This document shows, one piece after another, positions 16,553 to 25,175 of a DNA stretch of 55,040 nt. The notes under the pieces were generated by a model. That model saw only the letters and a program-made list of their open reading frames with translations, did no database searches and had not been told where the DNA came from. The position numbers were made by a program, and so were the translations under genes. The stretch is from Clostridium guangxiense (GTDB lineage Bacteria > Bacillota > Clostridia > Clostridiales > Clostridiaceae): positions 1 to 55,040 of the forward strand of contig NZ_JAJNKE010000028.1 in the NCBI RefSeq assembly GCF_021043395.1. Direction: 5' to 3'. Numbering within the stretch: the first letter of the stretch is position 1; each line of letters opens with the position of its first letter.

Positions 16553-17275
16553 ATGAATAAAATAAGATTAATGGGAGTTGCTTTGGCAGCAGTAGTAACA
16601 TTAATAAGTATGTCGTTTATTGCATTTGCAAGTAAAAATACAGAAAATTCTACCAGGAACATTGTTAAGGTTGCAGCTAGTAATGTAAATAATGCATCAG
16701 TTAATATTAGTAATAAATTAATTGACATAAGTGATGATCAAGCTATCCAAATTGCAAAAAAAGCTATAATAAATATTTATGGAGTTGATGTGGACAAGCA
16801 CGGTTTTACTAGCATGCCTATACTATTTAGGATAACTGATTCTGATAAAGAAGCATATAAGTTGGAGGGGCCTACTATTGATGTGGCATTTAGTAAACCT
16901 GATGAGATGCAGCGTGTTGATAAGGAAAATCATCTACTTAGTTTCGATGATGTTAGAGTTGAAATATCGTTAACAGACGGAAAAGTTAAAGCTGCTTCAT
17001 TTATAGACGGCATAGATATAAAAACAGAAGCTAAATATGATGAAAATAAACTTAAAGCAGCTGCTGAAGAATTTCTAAAGGAAAAGAGACTTAGAACAGA
17101 TTATAAAAGTATAGTAAAGGTACAAAGAAGTCCTTATATACCTATTGGATGTGTTTCTTTTGATTATGGAGATGGGACAGGAGAAATGATAAGTATAAAT
17201 TTACAAAATTATAAGGCATATGGATACTCTCCTTTAAATATAAAGGTGTTGTCACAGCTTAAACTGTTAAGATAA
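16553..17275 (+). CDS. Secreted PepSY/YcdB-like protein
   Basis: A 240-residue exported protein. Residues 1-27 form a signal peptide (basic MNKIR, hydrophobic core, then AFA). The mature part has two helix-plus-sheet units that resemble PepSY/YPEB repeats: ISDDQAIQIAKKAIINIYGVD followed by VRVEISLTDGKVKAASF, and KLKAAAEEFLKEKRL followed by GEMISINLQNYKAYGY. Such domains often inhibit proteases or wall enzymes outside the cell. It has its own promoter-like site and a hairpin after it, and precedes an OmpR-type two-component pair. Function is inferred only by fold resemblance. Confidence 0.6.
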   Translation: MNKIRLMGVALAAVVTLISMSFIAFASKNTENSTRNIVKVAASNVNNASVNISNKLIDISDDQAIQIAKKAIINIYGVDVDKHGFTSMPILFRITDSDKEAYKLEGPTIDVAFSKPDEMQRVDKENHLLSFDDVRVEISLTDGKVKAASFIDGIDIKTEAKYDENKLKAAAEEFLKEKRLRTDYKSIVKVQRSPYIPIGCVSFDYGDGTGEMISINLQNYKAYGYSPLNIKVLSQLKLLR

Positions 17276-17286
17276 GTTAATTAAAA

Positions 17287-17326
17287 AACTAAAATAGATA
17301 AGAAGTGGGTCTTATCTATTTTAGTT
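17287..17326. terminator. Perfect 17-bp hairpin, possible terminator
   Basis: AACTAAAATAGATAAGA (17287-17303) pairs perfectly with TCTTATCTATTTTAGTT (17310-17326) around an AGTGGG loop. The T run after it is weak (CCTTAAAG), so it may work as a terminator or as an mRNA-stabilising hairpin between the secreted protein gene and the two-component genes. Confidence 0.65.
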
Positions 17327-17369
17327 CCTTAAAGTTTAATTCTGAAATTAAAAAAGGGTGGGCGTAATA

Positions 17370-18023
17370 ATGGTAAAAATATTAATTGTAGAAGATGATA
17401 TTTCAATTTCTGACTTAATAAAGCTAAATCTTAATATGGCTAATTACGAGAGCAGACAAGCTTACGATGGTGAAGACGCATTAAAGCTAGTTGAAAGTGA
17501 AAAATTTGATTTAATACTTCTTGATGTCATGCTTCCCAAGGTTGACGGTTTCACTTTATTTGAAAAAATAAAAAAATTAAATATACCAACTATTTTTTTA
17601 ACAGCTAAAGTCTCAGTTGCTGATAGAGTATATGGATTGAAATTAGGAGCCGATGATTATATTACAAAACCTTTTGAGGGGATCGAGCTTTTGGCTAGAA
17701 TTGAAAATGCATTAAGGCACTACAATAAAAAGAAAAATATATTTTTGTATAAAAATATAGAAATAAATGTAGATGAAAGAAAAGTAAAAATAGATAATAA
17801 AGATGTAGAACTTACTTTAAAGGAATTTGAACTGCTTTTATTTTTGGTTGAAAATAAAAATAGTGTGCTTACTAGAGAGAAAATACTTGAGCGAGTATGG
17901 AATTATGATTATTATGGAGAAACGAGAACGGTGGATAATCACATACAGCGCATAAGAAAAAAATTAAATTTAAAAAATGAAATAAAAACTATATTTGGAT
18001 TAGGGTATAGGTTGGTGGATTAA
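17370..18023 (+). CDS. OmpR/PhoB-family response regulator
   Basis: A 217-residue regulator. The receiver domain shows ILIVEDDISI, the phospho-acceptor aspartate in LILLDVMLPKVDG, the switch threonine in TIFLTAK and the lysine in DYITKPFEG. The C-terminal winged helix has LTLKEFELLLFLVENKNSVL, then TREKILERVWNYDYYGETRT, then VDNHIQRIRKKL, typical of OmpR/PhoB proteins. ATG 17370 is preferred over GTG 17358 because AAAGGGTGGG sits just before it. The stop codon abuts the ATG of the kinase gene, so the two are one operon. Confidence 0.93.
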   Translation: MVKILIVEDDISISDLIKLNLNMANYESRQAYDGEDALKLVESEKFDLILLDVMLPKVDGFTLFEKIKKLNIPTIFLTAKVSVADRVYGLKLGADDYITKPFEGIELLARIENALRHYNKKKNIFLYKNIEINVDERKVKIDNKDVELTLKEFELLLFLVENKNSVLTREKILERVWNYDYYGETRTVDNHIQRIRKKLNLKNEIKTIFGLGYRLVD

Positions 18024-19457
18024 ATGAAACTTTGGGAAAAGATTTTTATGTGCACGTTAATTGTCTTTGAAGTTTTTTTTATTCCATCTACCATGTATTT
18101 AATAAATAGAAGCTTTAAATTAAATTTAAATAGTGAGATTAATTCTGCAATAAGCGAGCAGAATAGATTTTGTAATTCTATAAAATTAAATATAACAGTC
18201 ATGAATAAGGCAGAAAACCCTTTTACATATAATGATGTCAATTATGGAAATTTAAATAAAAATATTGTTTCTTATATGAAGTATTTATCTAATAAAAAAA
18301 CACATTTTCAAGTATTCGATGATAGTGGTAGGAAAATATATGATGATTTTAAAATAGGGGCTATAGAAAATAAAGGACAATGGAATATTTCTAAAGATAA
18401 AGTAAGTTATGAAGTAAGTGAGATAAAAGAAAAAAATTATTTATATGTAAATAAGAGAATAAATATGTACAATAGTTATTATAGAGTCTCTTACATAAAA
18501 GAAATATCGTGGGTTTATGAAAATTATAGATACTTATGTAATGTTCTTATGAAACTAAATATTTTTGTATGCATAACATTGGTAATCATTATGATAATAT
18601 TAAGTAAAATGATTATAAGTCCTGTTAATAAACTCATAAAATCAACTCAAAAGATATCAGATGGAAATTTTAATGAGAGGGTTGATATTAATAGTAAAGA
18701 TGAAATTGGAATTTTGGCAAAAAACTTTAATTATATGACAAGTGTAATTGAAGATAACATAAATGAATTAAAAGAAAGCTCTGAGGACAAGCAGAAATTT
18801 ATAGATAATTTATCTCATGAAATAAGAAGCCCTCTTACATCAATCATAGGATATACGGATTATCTTATAACCAACAAAGATTTTGATGAGGAAACTTTTA
18901 AGGCTTTGAATTATGTGTATAAAGAGGGAAAAAGATTAGAAAAGATGTCATCAAAATTAATGGATTTAATAGTAATAAGAAAAGAAAAACCAAAAATGAA
19001 GTATGAGAGCATCAAAGAAATCTTAGAAGAAATAAAAGCTTCAATGGTACCAAGATTAAGAGATAAAAATATAGATATTGTAGTCTCTTCAGAAGAATCT
19101 AGTATATTAATGGATAAGGAACTGATAATAATACTTATAAAAAATTTTATTGATAATGCGATTAAAGCATCTGGGGAAGGCAGTAAAATATATGTAAACG
19201 CGTATTTGAATATTGTTCCCATTATTGAGATCAAGGACAGAGGAGTAGGAATACCTAGAGATGATATAAAGAAAATTTTTGAACCATTTTATATGGTTGA
19301 TAAATCTAGAGATAGGAGAAATAATGGGGTTGGACTTGGACTTTCCATATGTGCTAAAATTGCAGAAATACATAATGCTGAAATTAAGGTGGAAAGTGAA
19401 GTAGGCATTGGAACAACGGTGAGAATTGAATTTAATAATATGGAAGTGGAAGAATGA
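18024..19457 (+). CDS. HAMP-containing sensor histidine kinase
   Basis: A 477-residue classical membrane sensor kinase. Membrane segment 1 lies at about residues 8-26, an outside sensor domain of roughly 145 residues follows, and membrane segment 2 (FVCITLVIIMIILSKMII) precedes a HAMP domain (KLIKSTQKISDGNFNERVDI). HisKA carries the phospho-histidine in NLSHEIRSPLTSIIGY. HATPase has KNFIDNAIKAS, IKDRGVGIP and NNGVGLGLSICAKIAE. The start ATG directly follows the regulator's stop codon. The outside domain has no recognised ligand fold; the nearby secreted PepSY-like protein is a possible partner or target. Confidence 0.92.
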   Translation: MKLWEKIFMCTLIVFEVFFIPSTMYLINRSFKLNLNSEINSAISEQNRFCNSIKLNITVMNKAENPFTYNDVNYGNLNKNIVSYMKYLSNKKTHFQVFDDSGRKIYDDFKIGAIENKGQWNISKDKVSYEVSEIKEKNYLYVNKRINMYNSYYRVSYIKEISWVYENYRYLCNVLMKLNIFVCITLVIIMIILSKMIISPVNKLIKSTQKISDGNFNERVDINSKDEIGILAKNFNYMTSVIEDNINELKESSEDKQKFIDNLSHEIRSPLTSIIGYTDYLITNKDFDEETFKALNYVYKEGKRLEKMSSKLMDLIVIRKEKPKMKYESIKEILEEIKASMVPRLRDKNIDIVVSSEESSILMDKELIIILIKNFIDNAIKASGEGSKIYVNAYLNIVPIIEIKDRGVGIPRDDIKKIFEPFYMVDKSRDRRNNGVGLGLSICAKIAEIHNAEIKVESEVGIGTTVRIEFNNMEVEE

Positions 19458-19550
19458 AAATAGGTGAATTTTATATAAATTTGTTACTTTACATTTAGCA
19501 GAAGCAATAAGTGATCTTGTATTTGAAAACATTTATTTAGTAAGCAATCT

Positions 19551-19681
19551 AAATAAAAGCCAATAAATCTTAAAACGTAAATCTAAAAAGGCTTAGAGAT
19601 TTCAATTTGTCTGAACGATAGTAAGTTATCGAAATTTCTTGGAATTTTGGATTTACGCTGTTAAATTTATGGCTTTTATTT
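19551..19681. repeat. Intergenic inverted-repeat element between convergent genes
   Basis: AAATAAAAGCC (from 19551) together with CGTAAATC further in pairs with GATTTACGCTG...GGCTTTTATTT (to 19681). The core CTTAGAGATTTCAATTTGTC (from 19592) is shared with the large palindrome at 22457-23062, where it reads CTTAGATATTTCAATTTGTC. Both are preceded by ATAAATCTT and followed by TGAaCG or TGAgCG, so they belong to one repeat family. It separates the convergent kinase and rubredoxin genes and may serve as a two-way terminator. Confidence 0.7.
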
Positions 19682-19695
19682 AGTGTTTAAAAATG

Positions 19696-19860
19696 CTATT
19701 CATCGACCTCTTCAAATTGATCTTTGCCAACGCCGCAGAGAGGACAAGTCCAGTCGTCAGGAACGTCTTTAAAAGCGGTTCCTGGGTTTACACCATTATC
19801 TGGATCACCTTCAGCTGGGTCATAAATATATCCGCATACTACACATACATATTTTTTCAT
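19696..19860 (-). CDS. Rubredoxin
   Basis: A 54-residue rubredoxin, a small cytoplasmic one-iron electron carrier. The two metal-binding motifs are complete: CVVCGYIYD (cysteines 6 and 9) and [12 protein letters not shown] (cysteines 39 and 42), with the conserved PDNGVNPGT segment and the tryptophan in DDWTCP. The ATG at 19860 is preceded by a GAGGAGG ribosome-binding site. It is the last gene of a three-gene operon with a glutaredoxin-like protein and a thioredoxin-reductase-like flavoprotein. In anaerobes this set supplies electrons to peroxide- and oxygen-detoxifying enzymes, which is the likely role here. Confidence 0.96.
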   Translation of the reverse strand: MKKYVCVVCGYIYDPAEGDPDNGVNPGTAFKDVPDDWTCPLCGVGKDQFEEVDE

Positions 19861-19874
19861 ATAAAAGCCTCCTC

Positions 19875-20105
19875 TTATTTGTTAAATAGTAAATTATCTA
19901 TAGCGGGTTTGTCAAAGCCTACAATTATATTCCCATCTATATTTATAACTGGAACACCTGATTGCTTTGATAAATTGAGCATTTCCTCTCTTGCTTTTAA
20001 ATCATCCTGAACATTTAAATCTTGAAAATCTATATTTTTTGACTTCAAGTATGACTTTGCCTTTGAGCACCAAGGACAAGTTGGTGTAGAGTATACTTTT
20101 ACCAT
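19875..20105 (-). CDS. Glutaredoxin-like protein (Cp9/NrdH type)
   Basis: A 76-residue thioredoxin-fold protein with redox motif CPWC (residues 10-13), the cis-proline loop [10 protein letters not shown] and the C-terminal [12 protein letters not shown]. Length and motifs match the glutaredoxin-like proteins that work with a TrxR-like flavoprotein in Clostridium pasteurianum to reduce peroxiredoxin, rather than glutathione-dependent glutaredoxins. The ATG start has AAAGGAGG at ideal distance. It lies 15 bases after the reductase stop and 14 bases before rubredoxin, so the three are co-transcribed. Confidence 0.92.
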   Translation of the reverse strand: MVKVYSTPTCPWCSKAKSYLKSKNIDFQDLNVQDDLKAREEMLNLSKQSGVPVINIDGNIIVGFDKPAIDNLLFNK

Positions 20106-20120
20106 AATTAAATTCCTCCT

Positions 20121-21047
20121 TTAAAATCCTTTGATATATTTTTCAGCCATTAATGCAGCTATAGAACCATCATTAACAGCAGTAGTAAGCTGTCTTACTT
20201 CTTTTTCTCTAACATCTCCAGCGGCAAAAACACCTTTAATGTTAGTTTCAAGTTTTTCATTTGTTTTAATATGACCAGATTCTGATAAAGCTAAAGTATC
20301 TTTAAAAAGATCCACTTGAGGTTTAGTACCTATATATACAAAGATACCATCTGCTTTTAAGGAACCAGGTTCACCGGTTTTTCTGTTTTCTGTTATAATA
20401 TTTTCAATTGAATTGTCACCAAGTACATGAAGTATTTCAGTATTTAATAATAATTTTACATTTTTATGTTTAAATAATTCATCCTGATTAATTTTTTGTG
20501 CTTTTAAATTTTCTGAGTGATGAACAACTGTAATGTTTTTTGCGTATTTTGTTAAAAATAATGCTGCATCAATAGCTGAGTTGCCACCTCCAACAACTAT
20601 TAAATCTTTCCCATCATACATTGCTCCATCACATAATTCACAGTAGTGTATGCACTTACCATGAAGTTTTTCTTCTTCAGGGACTGTCAATCTTCTGCTT
20701 TTAGAACCAGTAGCTATGATTACAGATTTAGCTTTATATATAGAACTATCTGTTTCTATTATTTTTTCATCATCAGTTAGTTTAACCTTTTCTATATTTT
20801 CAAATTCATTTATATCTGCACCTGAATTTACAGTTTGTTCTTGCATTTTATCAGCTAGATCTGCACCTGAAATAGAGTTAAAACCGGGAAAATTTTCTAC
20901 GGAAAAAGTTTCTCTAATTTGACCTCCAACAAGACCATTTTCAAATATTAAAGTATTAAGTTTTGATCTTGAGGCATATAGACCGGCTGTAAGACCAGCA
21001 GCTCCAGCACCAACAATAGCTAAATCAAGTTCCTTTTCTTCCTTCAT
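20121..21047 (-). CDS. trxB: Thioredoxin reductase-like flavoprotein
   Basis: A 308-residue protein of the low-molecular-weight thioredoxin reductase family. FAD binding is shown by VGAGAAGLTAGLYASRS near the N-terminus and by the C-terminal GVFAAGDVREKEVRQLTTA. The nucleotide-binding core is VVGGGNSAIDAALFL. The redox-active pair is CELC in HYCELCDGAMYDG, against the common CATC. The partner encoded next to it is glutaredoxin-like rather than thioredoxin, matching the Cp34/Cp9 system of C. pasteurianum. It may therefore be an NADH- or ferredoxin-dependent peroxiredoxin-reducing enzyme. First gene of the operon, with a PerR/Fur-like palindrome about 85 bases upstream. Confidence 0.9.
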   Translation of the reverse strand: MKEEKELDLAIVGAGAAGLTAGLYASRSKLNTLIFENGLVGGQIRETFSVENFPGFNSISGADLADKMQEQTVNSGADINEFENIEKVKLTDDEKIIETDSSIYKAKSVIIATGSKSRRLTVPEEEKLHGKCIHYCELCDGAMYDGKDLIVVGGGNSAIDAALFLTKYAKNITVVHHSENLKAQKINQDELFKHKNVKLLLNTEILHVLGDNSIENIITENRKTGEPGSLKADGIFVYIGTKPQVDLFKDTLALSESGHIKTNEKLETNIKGVFAAGDVREKEVRQLTTAVNDGSIAALMAEKYIKGF

Positions 21048-21131
21048 AATATATCAACTCCGATACTTGTAAATCTTTATTGCACTATAAGCATAGTATA
21101 AACAAAAATGCTTAAAATAATAATTACTCAT

Positions 21132-21146
21132 TGATAATTATTATCT
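21132..21146. promoter_or_regulatory. PerR/Fur-type operator candidate
   Basis: TGATAAT-T-ATTATCT is a 7-1-7 palindrome agreeing with the Per/Fur box pattern (TTATAAT-N-ATTATAA) at 11 of the 14 defined positions. It lies upstream of the reductase-glutaredoxin-rubredoxin operon, near a minus-strand -10 candidate (TATACT, about 21088-21093). It also lies about 30 bases upstream of the plus-strand promoter of the CapA-type gene. Oxidative-stress regulation of the operon is the natural inference. Confidence 0.5.
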
Positions 21147-21174
21147 ATTAATAATATAACACTTTTAGTTTATT

Positions 21175-21203
21175 TTGACAATAGTTTTTTGCATTATTAT
21201 ATA
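21175..21203 (+). promoter_or_regulatory. Putative sigma-A promoter of the CapA-type gene
   Basis: A perfect -35 TTGACA (21175-21180) is followed after 17 bases by TATATA (21198-21203). It points to the CapA-type gene and leaves a leader of about 110 nt. Confidence 0.65.
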
Positions 21204-21320
21204 TTTTATTTACAACGCATCCATAAGTGTATAAAATTAATATATGGAAGTGCTACTTAAAAGTTTAAAATTAATAAAAAGTTTTGCATCTATACATAAA
21301 CAGAAGAGGGCGAGGTTATT

Positions 21321-22475
21321 ATGATTAATAAAAATATGCATTCGTTTAAAAGTATAATTGCGCAGACAGCCTTGTGCTTCATATCAATCTTAATAATATT
21401 ATTATTTGCATATAAGTATGGTTACTTTGGAAAAAACTCTGCAAACATAAATAGTTTAGAAAATAATAAAATGGGAAATAAAAATTCAACATCACAAGAT
21501 GCAGGTAAAACTAAAAGAAATCCTAATACCAGTGTGGTGATTAGTTTAGTTGGAGACTGTACAATAGGAACAGATCCTAGATTTGATGAATCAACGTCAC
21601 TTATTACAGAAGTTAAAAAGCACAATAATGACTATTCTTATTTGTTTAAAAATGCAGTTAATATTTTTAAAGAAGATGACATAACTGTTGCAAATCTCGA
21701 AACAGTTTTTACAAATTCTAATATTAGAAGTAGAAAAACATATACATTTAAAGCACCACCAGAGTTTGCTGAAGCACTGAAAAAGGGTTCAATTGAAGGG
21801 GTGGATATAGACAACAATCATACTAAAGATTTTCTTGAAAAAGGGTTTGAAGATACGATTACTGCGTTAAAAAAATATAATATAAGTTATTTCGGAAATG
21901 ATAATAAGTGGATTAAAGAAATTAAGGGAAACAAGATAGGATTTTTAGGATATCAAGCATGGACTTATGATGATGATGCTATGAACAAAGTTAAGAATGA
22001 CATAAAAGATTTAAAAGGCAAAGGAGCTAGTATTGTAGTTGTAAGTTTTCACTGGGGAACAGAGGGGAGCTACTATGCAAATTCTCAGCAAAAGGAAATT
22101 GCACATTATGCTATAGATAATGGTGCTGATTTAGTAGTTGGCCACCATCCACATGTAATTCAAGGAATAGAAAGTTATAAAGGAAAGATAATAAGTTATA
22201 GCCTTGGAAACTTTTGTTTTGGAGGAAATTCAAATCCAAAGGACAAAGATACTCTTGTACTTCAGGCAAAATTTGATTTTAGTAATACCAAGCTTTTAAA
22301 ATCAAGTATTAGGGTATTGCCATTTAGTGTTTCATCTATAAGTTATGTAAATGATTATTGCCCAAGTCCTCTAAAGGGTGATGACAAAGATAGGGTTCTT
22401 AAAAAAATTAACGATTTGTCTCCTAATTTGGGATTTAAGGTTAATGATTCTTTTAGCAAAAATATTGCGAAGTAA
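21321..22475 (+). CDS. CapA-family poly-gamma-glutamate synthesis-like protein
   Basis: A 384-residue membrane-anchored protein. Residues 14-33 form an N-terminal membrane helix, a low-complexity linker follows, and then a CapA/PgsA-type metallophosphoesterase-fold domain. Domain motifs are SLVGDCTIGTD, TVANLETVFTN, VVSFHWGTEGSYYANSQQ, ADLVVGHHPHVIQGIE and ISYSLGNFCFGG; the D, N, H and GHHPH residues are the expected metal-site positions. Family members take part in poly-gamma-glutamate production or surface polymer handling, but a lone copy without CapB/CapC suggests another surface role. The last codons (AKNIAK) lie inside the left arm of the large inverted repeat that follows. Confidence 0.85.
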   Translation: MINKNMHSFKSIIAQTALCFISILIILLFAYKYGYFGKNSANINSLENNKMGNKNSTSQDAGKTKRNPNTSVVISLVGDCTIGTDPRFDESTSLITEVKKHNNDYSYLFKNAVNIFKEDDITVANLETVFTNSNIRSRKTYTFKAPPEFAEALKKGSIEGVDIDNNHTKDFLEKGFEDTITALKKYNISYFGNDNKWIKEIKGNKIGFLGYQAWTYDDDAMNKVKNDIKDLKGKGASIVVVSFHWGTEGSYYANSQQKEIAHYAIDNGADLVVGHHPHVIQGIESYKGKIISYSLGNFCFGGNSNPKDKDTLVLQAKFDFSNTKLLKSSIRVLPFSVSSISYVNDYCPSPLKGDDKDRVLKKINDLSPNLGFKVNDSFSKNIAK

Positions 22476-23062
22476 CAGTATCTTGAGATGTTAAATGAAA
22501 ACTATAAAAATTTTAAGAGAGTGCCTGCTTTAGGCTCTAGAAGGATAATGGGCAAAGCCCAAACCTCGTGTATGTTTACTCGCCTGTGGCTCAAACAAAT
22601 TGAAGCTTCTAAGCCTTTTAACAATCATTACCTAAGATTTATTAGCTTTCATTTAAATCATCTCTTCAATACTGTTACTTCGCTAAACCGGAAATGCAAG
22701 GTAAATTTTTCTCCGGTTCCCTACGAAAAATACTCTATAATCACTGTTAATCAATAAATGAATGGACAAGTTCACACCAAAAATTCCGTAGGTACGGAGA
22801 AATTTTTTCCTTGCACTACCGTGGGAGCGAAGTAATACTGCTGAAGAAACAATTTAAAAAAATTCTAATAAATCTTGGTAAAAAAATCATAAAATACTTA
22901 GATATTTCAATTTGTCTGAGCGTCCAGCGAGTATAAACATACGCGGGGTTTGGGCTCTGCCCATTATCCTTCTAGAACTCAAAGCAACCACTTTTTTTAA
23001 ATAACCACTTAGATTTATAGAATTTTTTTAATGTTGCAAAGCAGTATTACTTCGCAATATTT
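22457..23062. repeat. Large (~600 bp) imperfect inverted repeat between convergent genes
   Basis: The left arm (about 22457-22740) and right arm (about 22770-23062) are reverse complements over most of their length. Matching pieces include AAAATATTGCGAAGTAA at the outer ends, TCTAGAAGGATAATGGGCA with AGCCCAAACC, and TACTTCGCTnnnnCGG with TGCAAGG near the centre. Smaller hairpins are nested inside (GGGCAAAGCCC; AACCGGA...TCCGGTT; CCGTAGGTACGG). An 89-codon frame in the left arm appears spurious. The element fills the whole gap between the CapA-type and pentapeptide-repeat genes and includes the CapA-type gene's last codons. Confidence 0.85.
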
Positions 23063-23710
23063 TTATTTTATGATGACCCCAAGAACATCAGCAAAGCACA
23101 TTAACTGGTCTGGACGAACTATGCAGCCTTTTAGGCTATCTATTGTTACATTAATACCATCGATTTCACAAGTGCTTAGATCAATTCCATTAAGCTTTGT
23201 TTCACACATTTCAGTATCTGTTAAATTGCAATTTTTAAAACTTATTTTTGAAAAATTCGCTTTATAAAAATCTGAGCTTGTAAGTATGCAATTTTTAAAA
23301 AGCATTTGAGTGCATTTTGAAAAACGAAATAATGAATATTTTCCAATACAGTCTTCGAACAATACATTTCTCAAACCCGATTCAGTTAAATTGATGCCTG
23401 TTATTTTACAATTTATAAATTCAACTCTGCACATTATTGAATTTGTAAAATCAGCATTTGATAAATCACACTTTTCAAATTTAACGTCAGTTAAATCAAC
23501 TTCACTAAAATTAGTATTTTTAAATATTACATTTTTAAATACTACTTCATTCATGGAAACTTTTCGTGCGCTTTGATTATCTATTTCTGCATTTTCAATA
23601 AGTTTTAAGTCAATAAATGATTCTTCTATTAGTAAAATATTATCATACATTTTATCGAGATTCTCCGAGATATTAGGAGAAACAATTTTAAGATCATTTT
23701 TTTTATTCAT
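23063..23710 (-). CDS. Pentapeptide-repeat protein
   Basis: A 215-residue protein. After ~45 helical residues it consists of pentapeptide repeats of the A(D/N)LXX kind, for example FKNVIFKNTNFSEVDLTDVK, CDLSNADFTNSIM, and NCILTSSDFYKANFSKISFK, which fold into a right-handed four-sided beta helix. There is no signal peptide or membrane segment, so it is cytoplasmic. Such proteins can mimic DNA and protect gyrase, or act as scaffolds; the role here is unknown. The ATG start has AAAGGAG upstream. It is convergent with the CapA-type gene across the large inverted repeat. Confidence 0.85.
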   Translation of the reverse strand: MNKKNDLKIVSPNISENLDKMYDNILLIEESFIDLKLIENAEIDNQSARKVSMNEVVFKNVIFKNTNFSEVDLTDVKFEKCDLSNADFTNSIMCRVEFINCKITGINLTESGLRNVLFEDCIGKYSLFRFSKCTQMLFKNCILTSSDFYKANFSKISFKNCNLTDTEMCETKLNGIDLSTCEIDGINVTIDSLKGCIVRPDQLMCFADVLGVIIK

Positions 23711-23954
23711 AGCGATACTCCTTTAAACCAATATATATAATTATATCATTTCAAATTAAATTGTTTAGTGAAAAATTTAATTTAGAATTATATAAATTAT
23801 CTAGTAAAACTTATTAAAAATACTTTATAAAATGTATTTAAAAAGATTTATAAATATGATAAAATATAAGCATAAACCGTTAGGGGGTATGATATAGGTT
23901 ATAGACAATAATATTAAAACTGTTTGTCTAGAAATATATTTTAAAAATTAGTGA

Positions 23955-23983
23955 TTGTTTATGGACAACTTTTAGATTATAAT
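23955..23983 (+). promoter_or_regulatory. Promoter of the xylose regulator-kinase operon
   Basis: TTGTTT (23955-23960), a 17-base spacer and perfect TATAAT (23978-23983) lie 20-odd bases upstream of the ROK-regulator start. GTTTGTCTAGAAAT and GTTTATGGACAAC nearby resemble half-sites of the kind bound by XylR-type regulators, so autoregulation is possible. The 300-bp gap before it shows nothing else that I can identify. Confidence 0.65.
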
Positions 23984-24005
23984 CTGTCATGAGGTGTTAT
24001 GAAGA

Positions 24006-25163
24006 ATGTTTAATGTGGAAAGAAATCAGAATAAAGGTAGAATATTAAATTTGCTTTATAAGAAGAAAAAGCTTACAAAGCAAATTATTGCCAAGGAATT
24101 GGATATAAGTATACCTACAGTAATATCAAATGTAAATGAATTGATAAAAGATGAACTTGTAGAGGAATACGGAGTGGCAGATTCAACAGGTGGAAGAAAA
24201 CCTGTTATTGTAAAATTTCTTGAAAATAGTAGATATTCTTTTGGAGTTAATATTAATCCAGAAAAAGCAAGAGTTGTACTTGCAAATTTAGATCTTGAAA
24301 TAAAATATGATGAAGAATTTTTAATTGATGGTCTTAAGGATTTTAAGGCTATTATGCAAGAAATATCAGAGTGTGTAAAAAGAGCTTTAAAAGTAGAAAA
24401 TATTAAAAGTGAAAGAATACTTGGTATAGGTTTCTCACTTCCGGGAACTGTAAATGAAGAAAAGTTTCTTTTAGAGCTTGCACCTAATATTGGAATAAAA
24501 AATGTAAATTTTAAAGAATTTGAAGATTATTTTAATATGCCAATGTTTGTAGAAAACGAAGCAAATGCAGCAGCATTAGCAGAGCTTAGTGTTGGCGTGG
24601 TAAAAGAGGATAAAAATCTTGTTTATATTTCAATCACTAGTGGAGTTGGTACAGGAATTGTAGTAAATGGATGCTTATATAAGGGAAAAAATAAAAGAGC
24701 AGGAGAGTTTGGGCATATGTCAATAATGCCGAATGGTAGAAGGTGCAAGTGTGGTAAAACTGGATGCTGGGAAATGTATGTTTCTGAAAAGGCACTTCTT
24801 AATGGATTTAATGAGATAAGTGATAAAAAAGTAAAAAATTTATTTGAGTTTTTTAAAGCATTGAGTTCTGATGATGAGAGATATAAACAATATTTTGATG
24901 ATTATCTTAACATGCTTGCAATTGGCATTCAAAATATTGAGCTTATTTTAGATCCGCACTATATAATTTTAGGTGGAGAAATAAGCAAATATGAAAAGTA
25001 TTATATGAAAGAACTTAAAGAAAAAATATTTATAGAAAATAGCTTTTATTCTAAGGGGGATATGAAACTTCTTACATCAAAGCTCAAAAAAGATTCTTCT
25101 GTAATAGGAGCAGCATTACTCCCTATAACATCAGCATTTTCTATAGAAGAAAAAATAATATAA
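24006..25163 (+). CDS. xylR: ROK-family xylose repressor (XylR-like)
   Basis: A 385-residue ROK transcription factor. An N-terminal winged helix-turn-helix (about 12-58; LTKQIIAKELDISIPTVISN) is followed by the sugar-kinase-like ROK domain with ENEANAAALAELSVG, the GVGTGIV phosphate loop, and the zinc motif RRCKCGKTGCWEMY. It starts at ATG 24006 behind GAGGTG and is 12 bases upstream of the xylulokinase gene. The pairing and length support a xylose-responsive repressor, with the exact effector inferred from the neighbour. Confidence 0.86.
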   Translation: MFNVERNQNKGRILNLLYKKKKLTKQIIAKELDISIPTVISNVNELIKDELVEEYGVADSTGGRKPVIVKFLENSRYSFGVNINPEKARVVLANLDLEIKYDEEFLIDGLKDFKAIMQEISECVKRALKVENIKSERILGIGFSLPGTVNEEKFLLELAPNIGIKNVNFKEFEDYFNMPMFVENEANAAALAELSVGVVKEDKNLVYISITSGVGTGIVVNGCLYKGKNKRAGEFGHMSIMPNGRRCKCGKTGCWEMYVSEKALLNGFNEISDKKVKNLFEFFKALSSDDERYKQYFDDYLNMLAIGIQNIELILDPHYIILGGEISKYEKYYMKELKEKIFIENSFYSKGDMKLLTSKLKKDSSVIGAALLPITSAFSIEEKII

Positions 25164-25175
25164 GGAGGAGTCTTT

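Noticed and set aside
19693-20010. 105-codon plus-strand frame opposite the rubredoxin and glutaredoxin-like genes
   Set aside because: It is antisense to two well-recognised genes and has no family motif.
22488-22757. 89-codon plus-strand frame after the CapA-type gene
   Set aside because: It lies fully inside the left arm of the large inverted repeat, has no ribosome-binding site and no protein-like motif; it is a by-product of repeat DNA.
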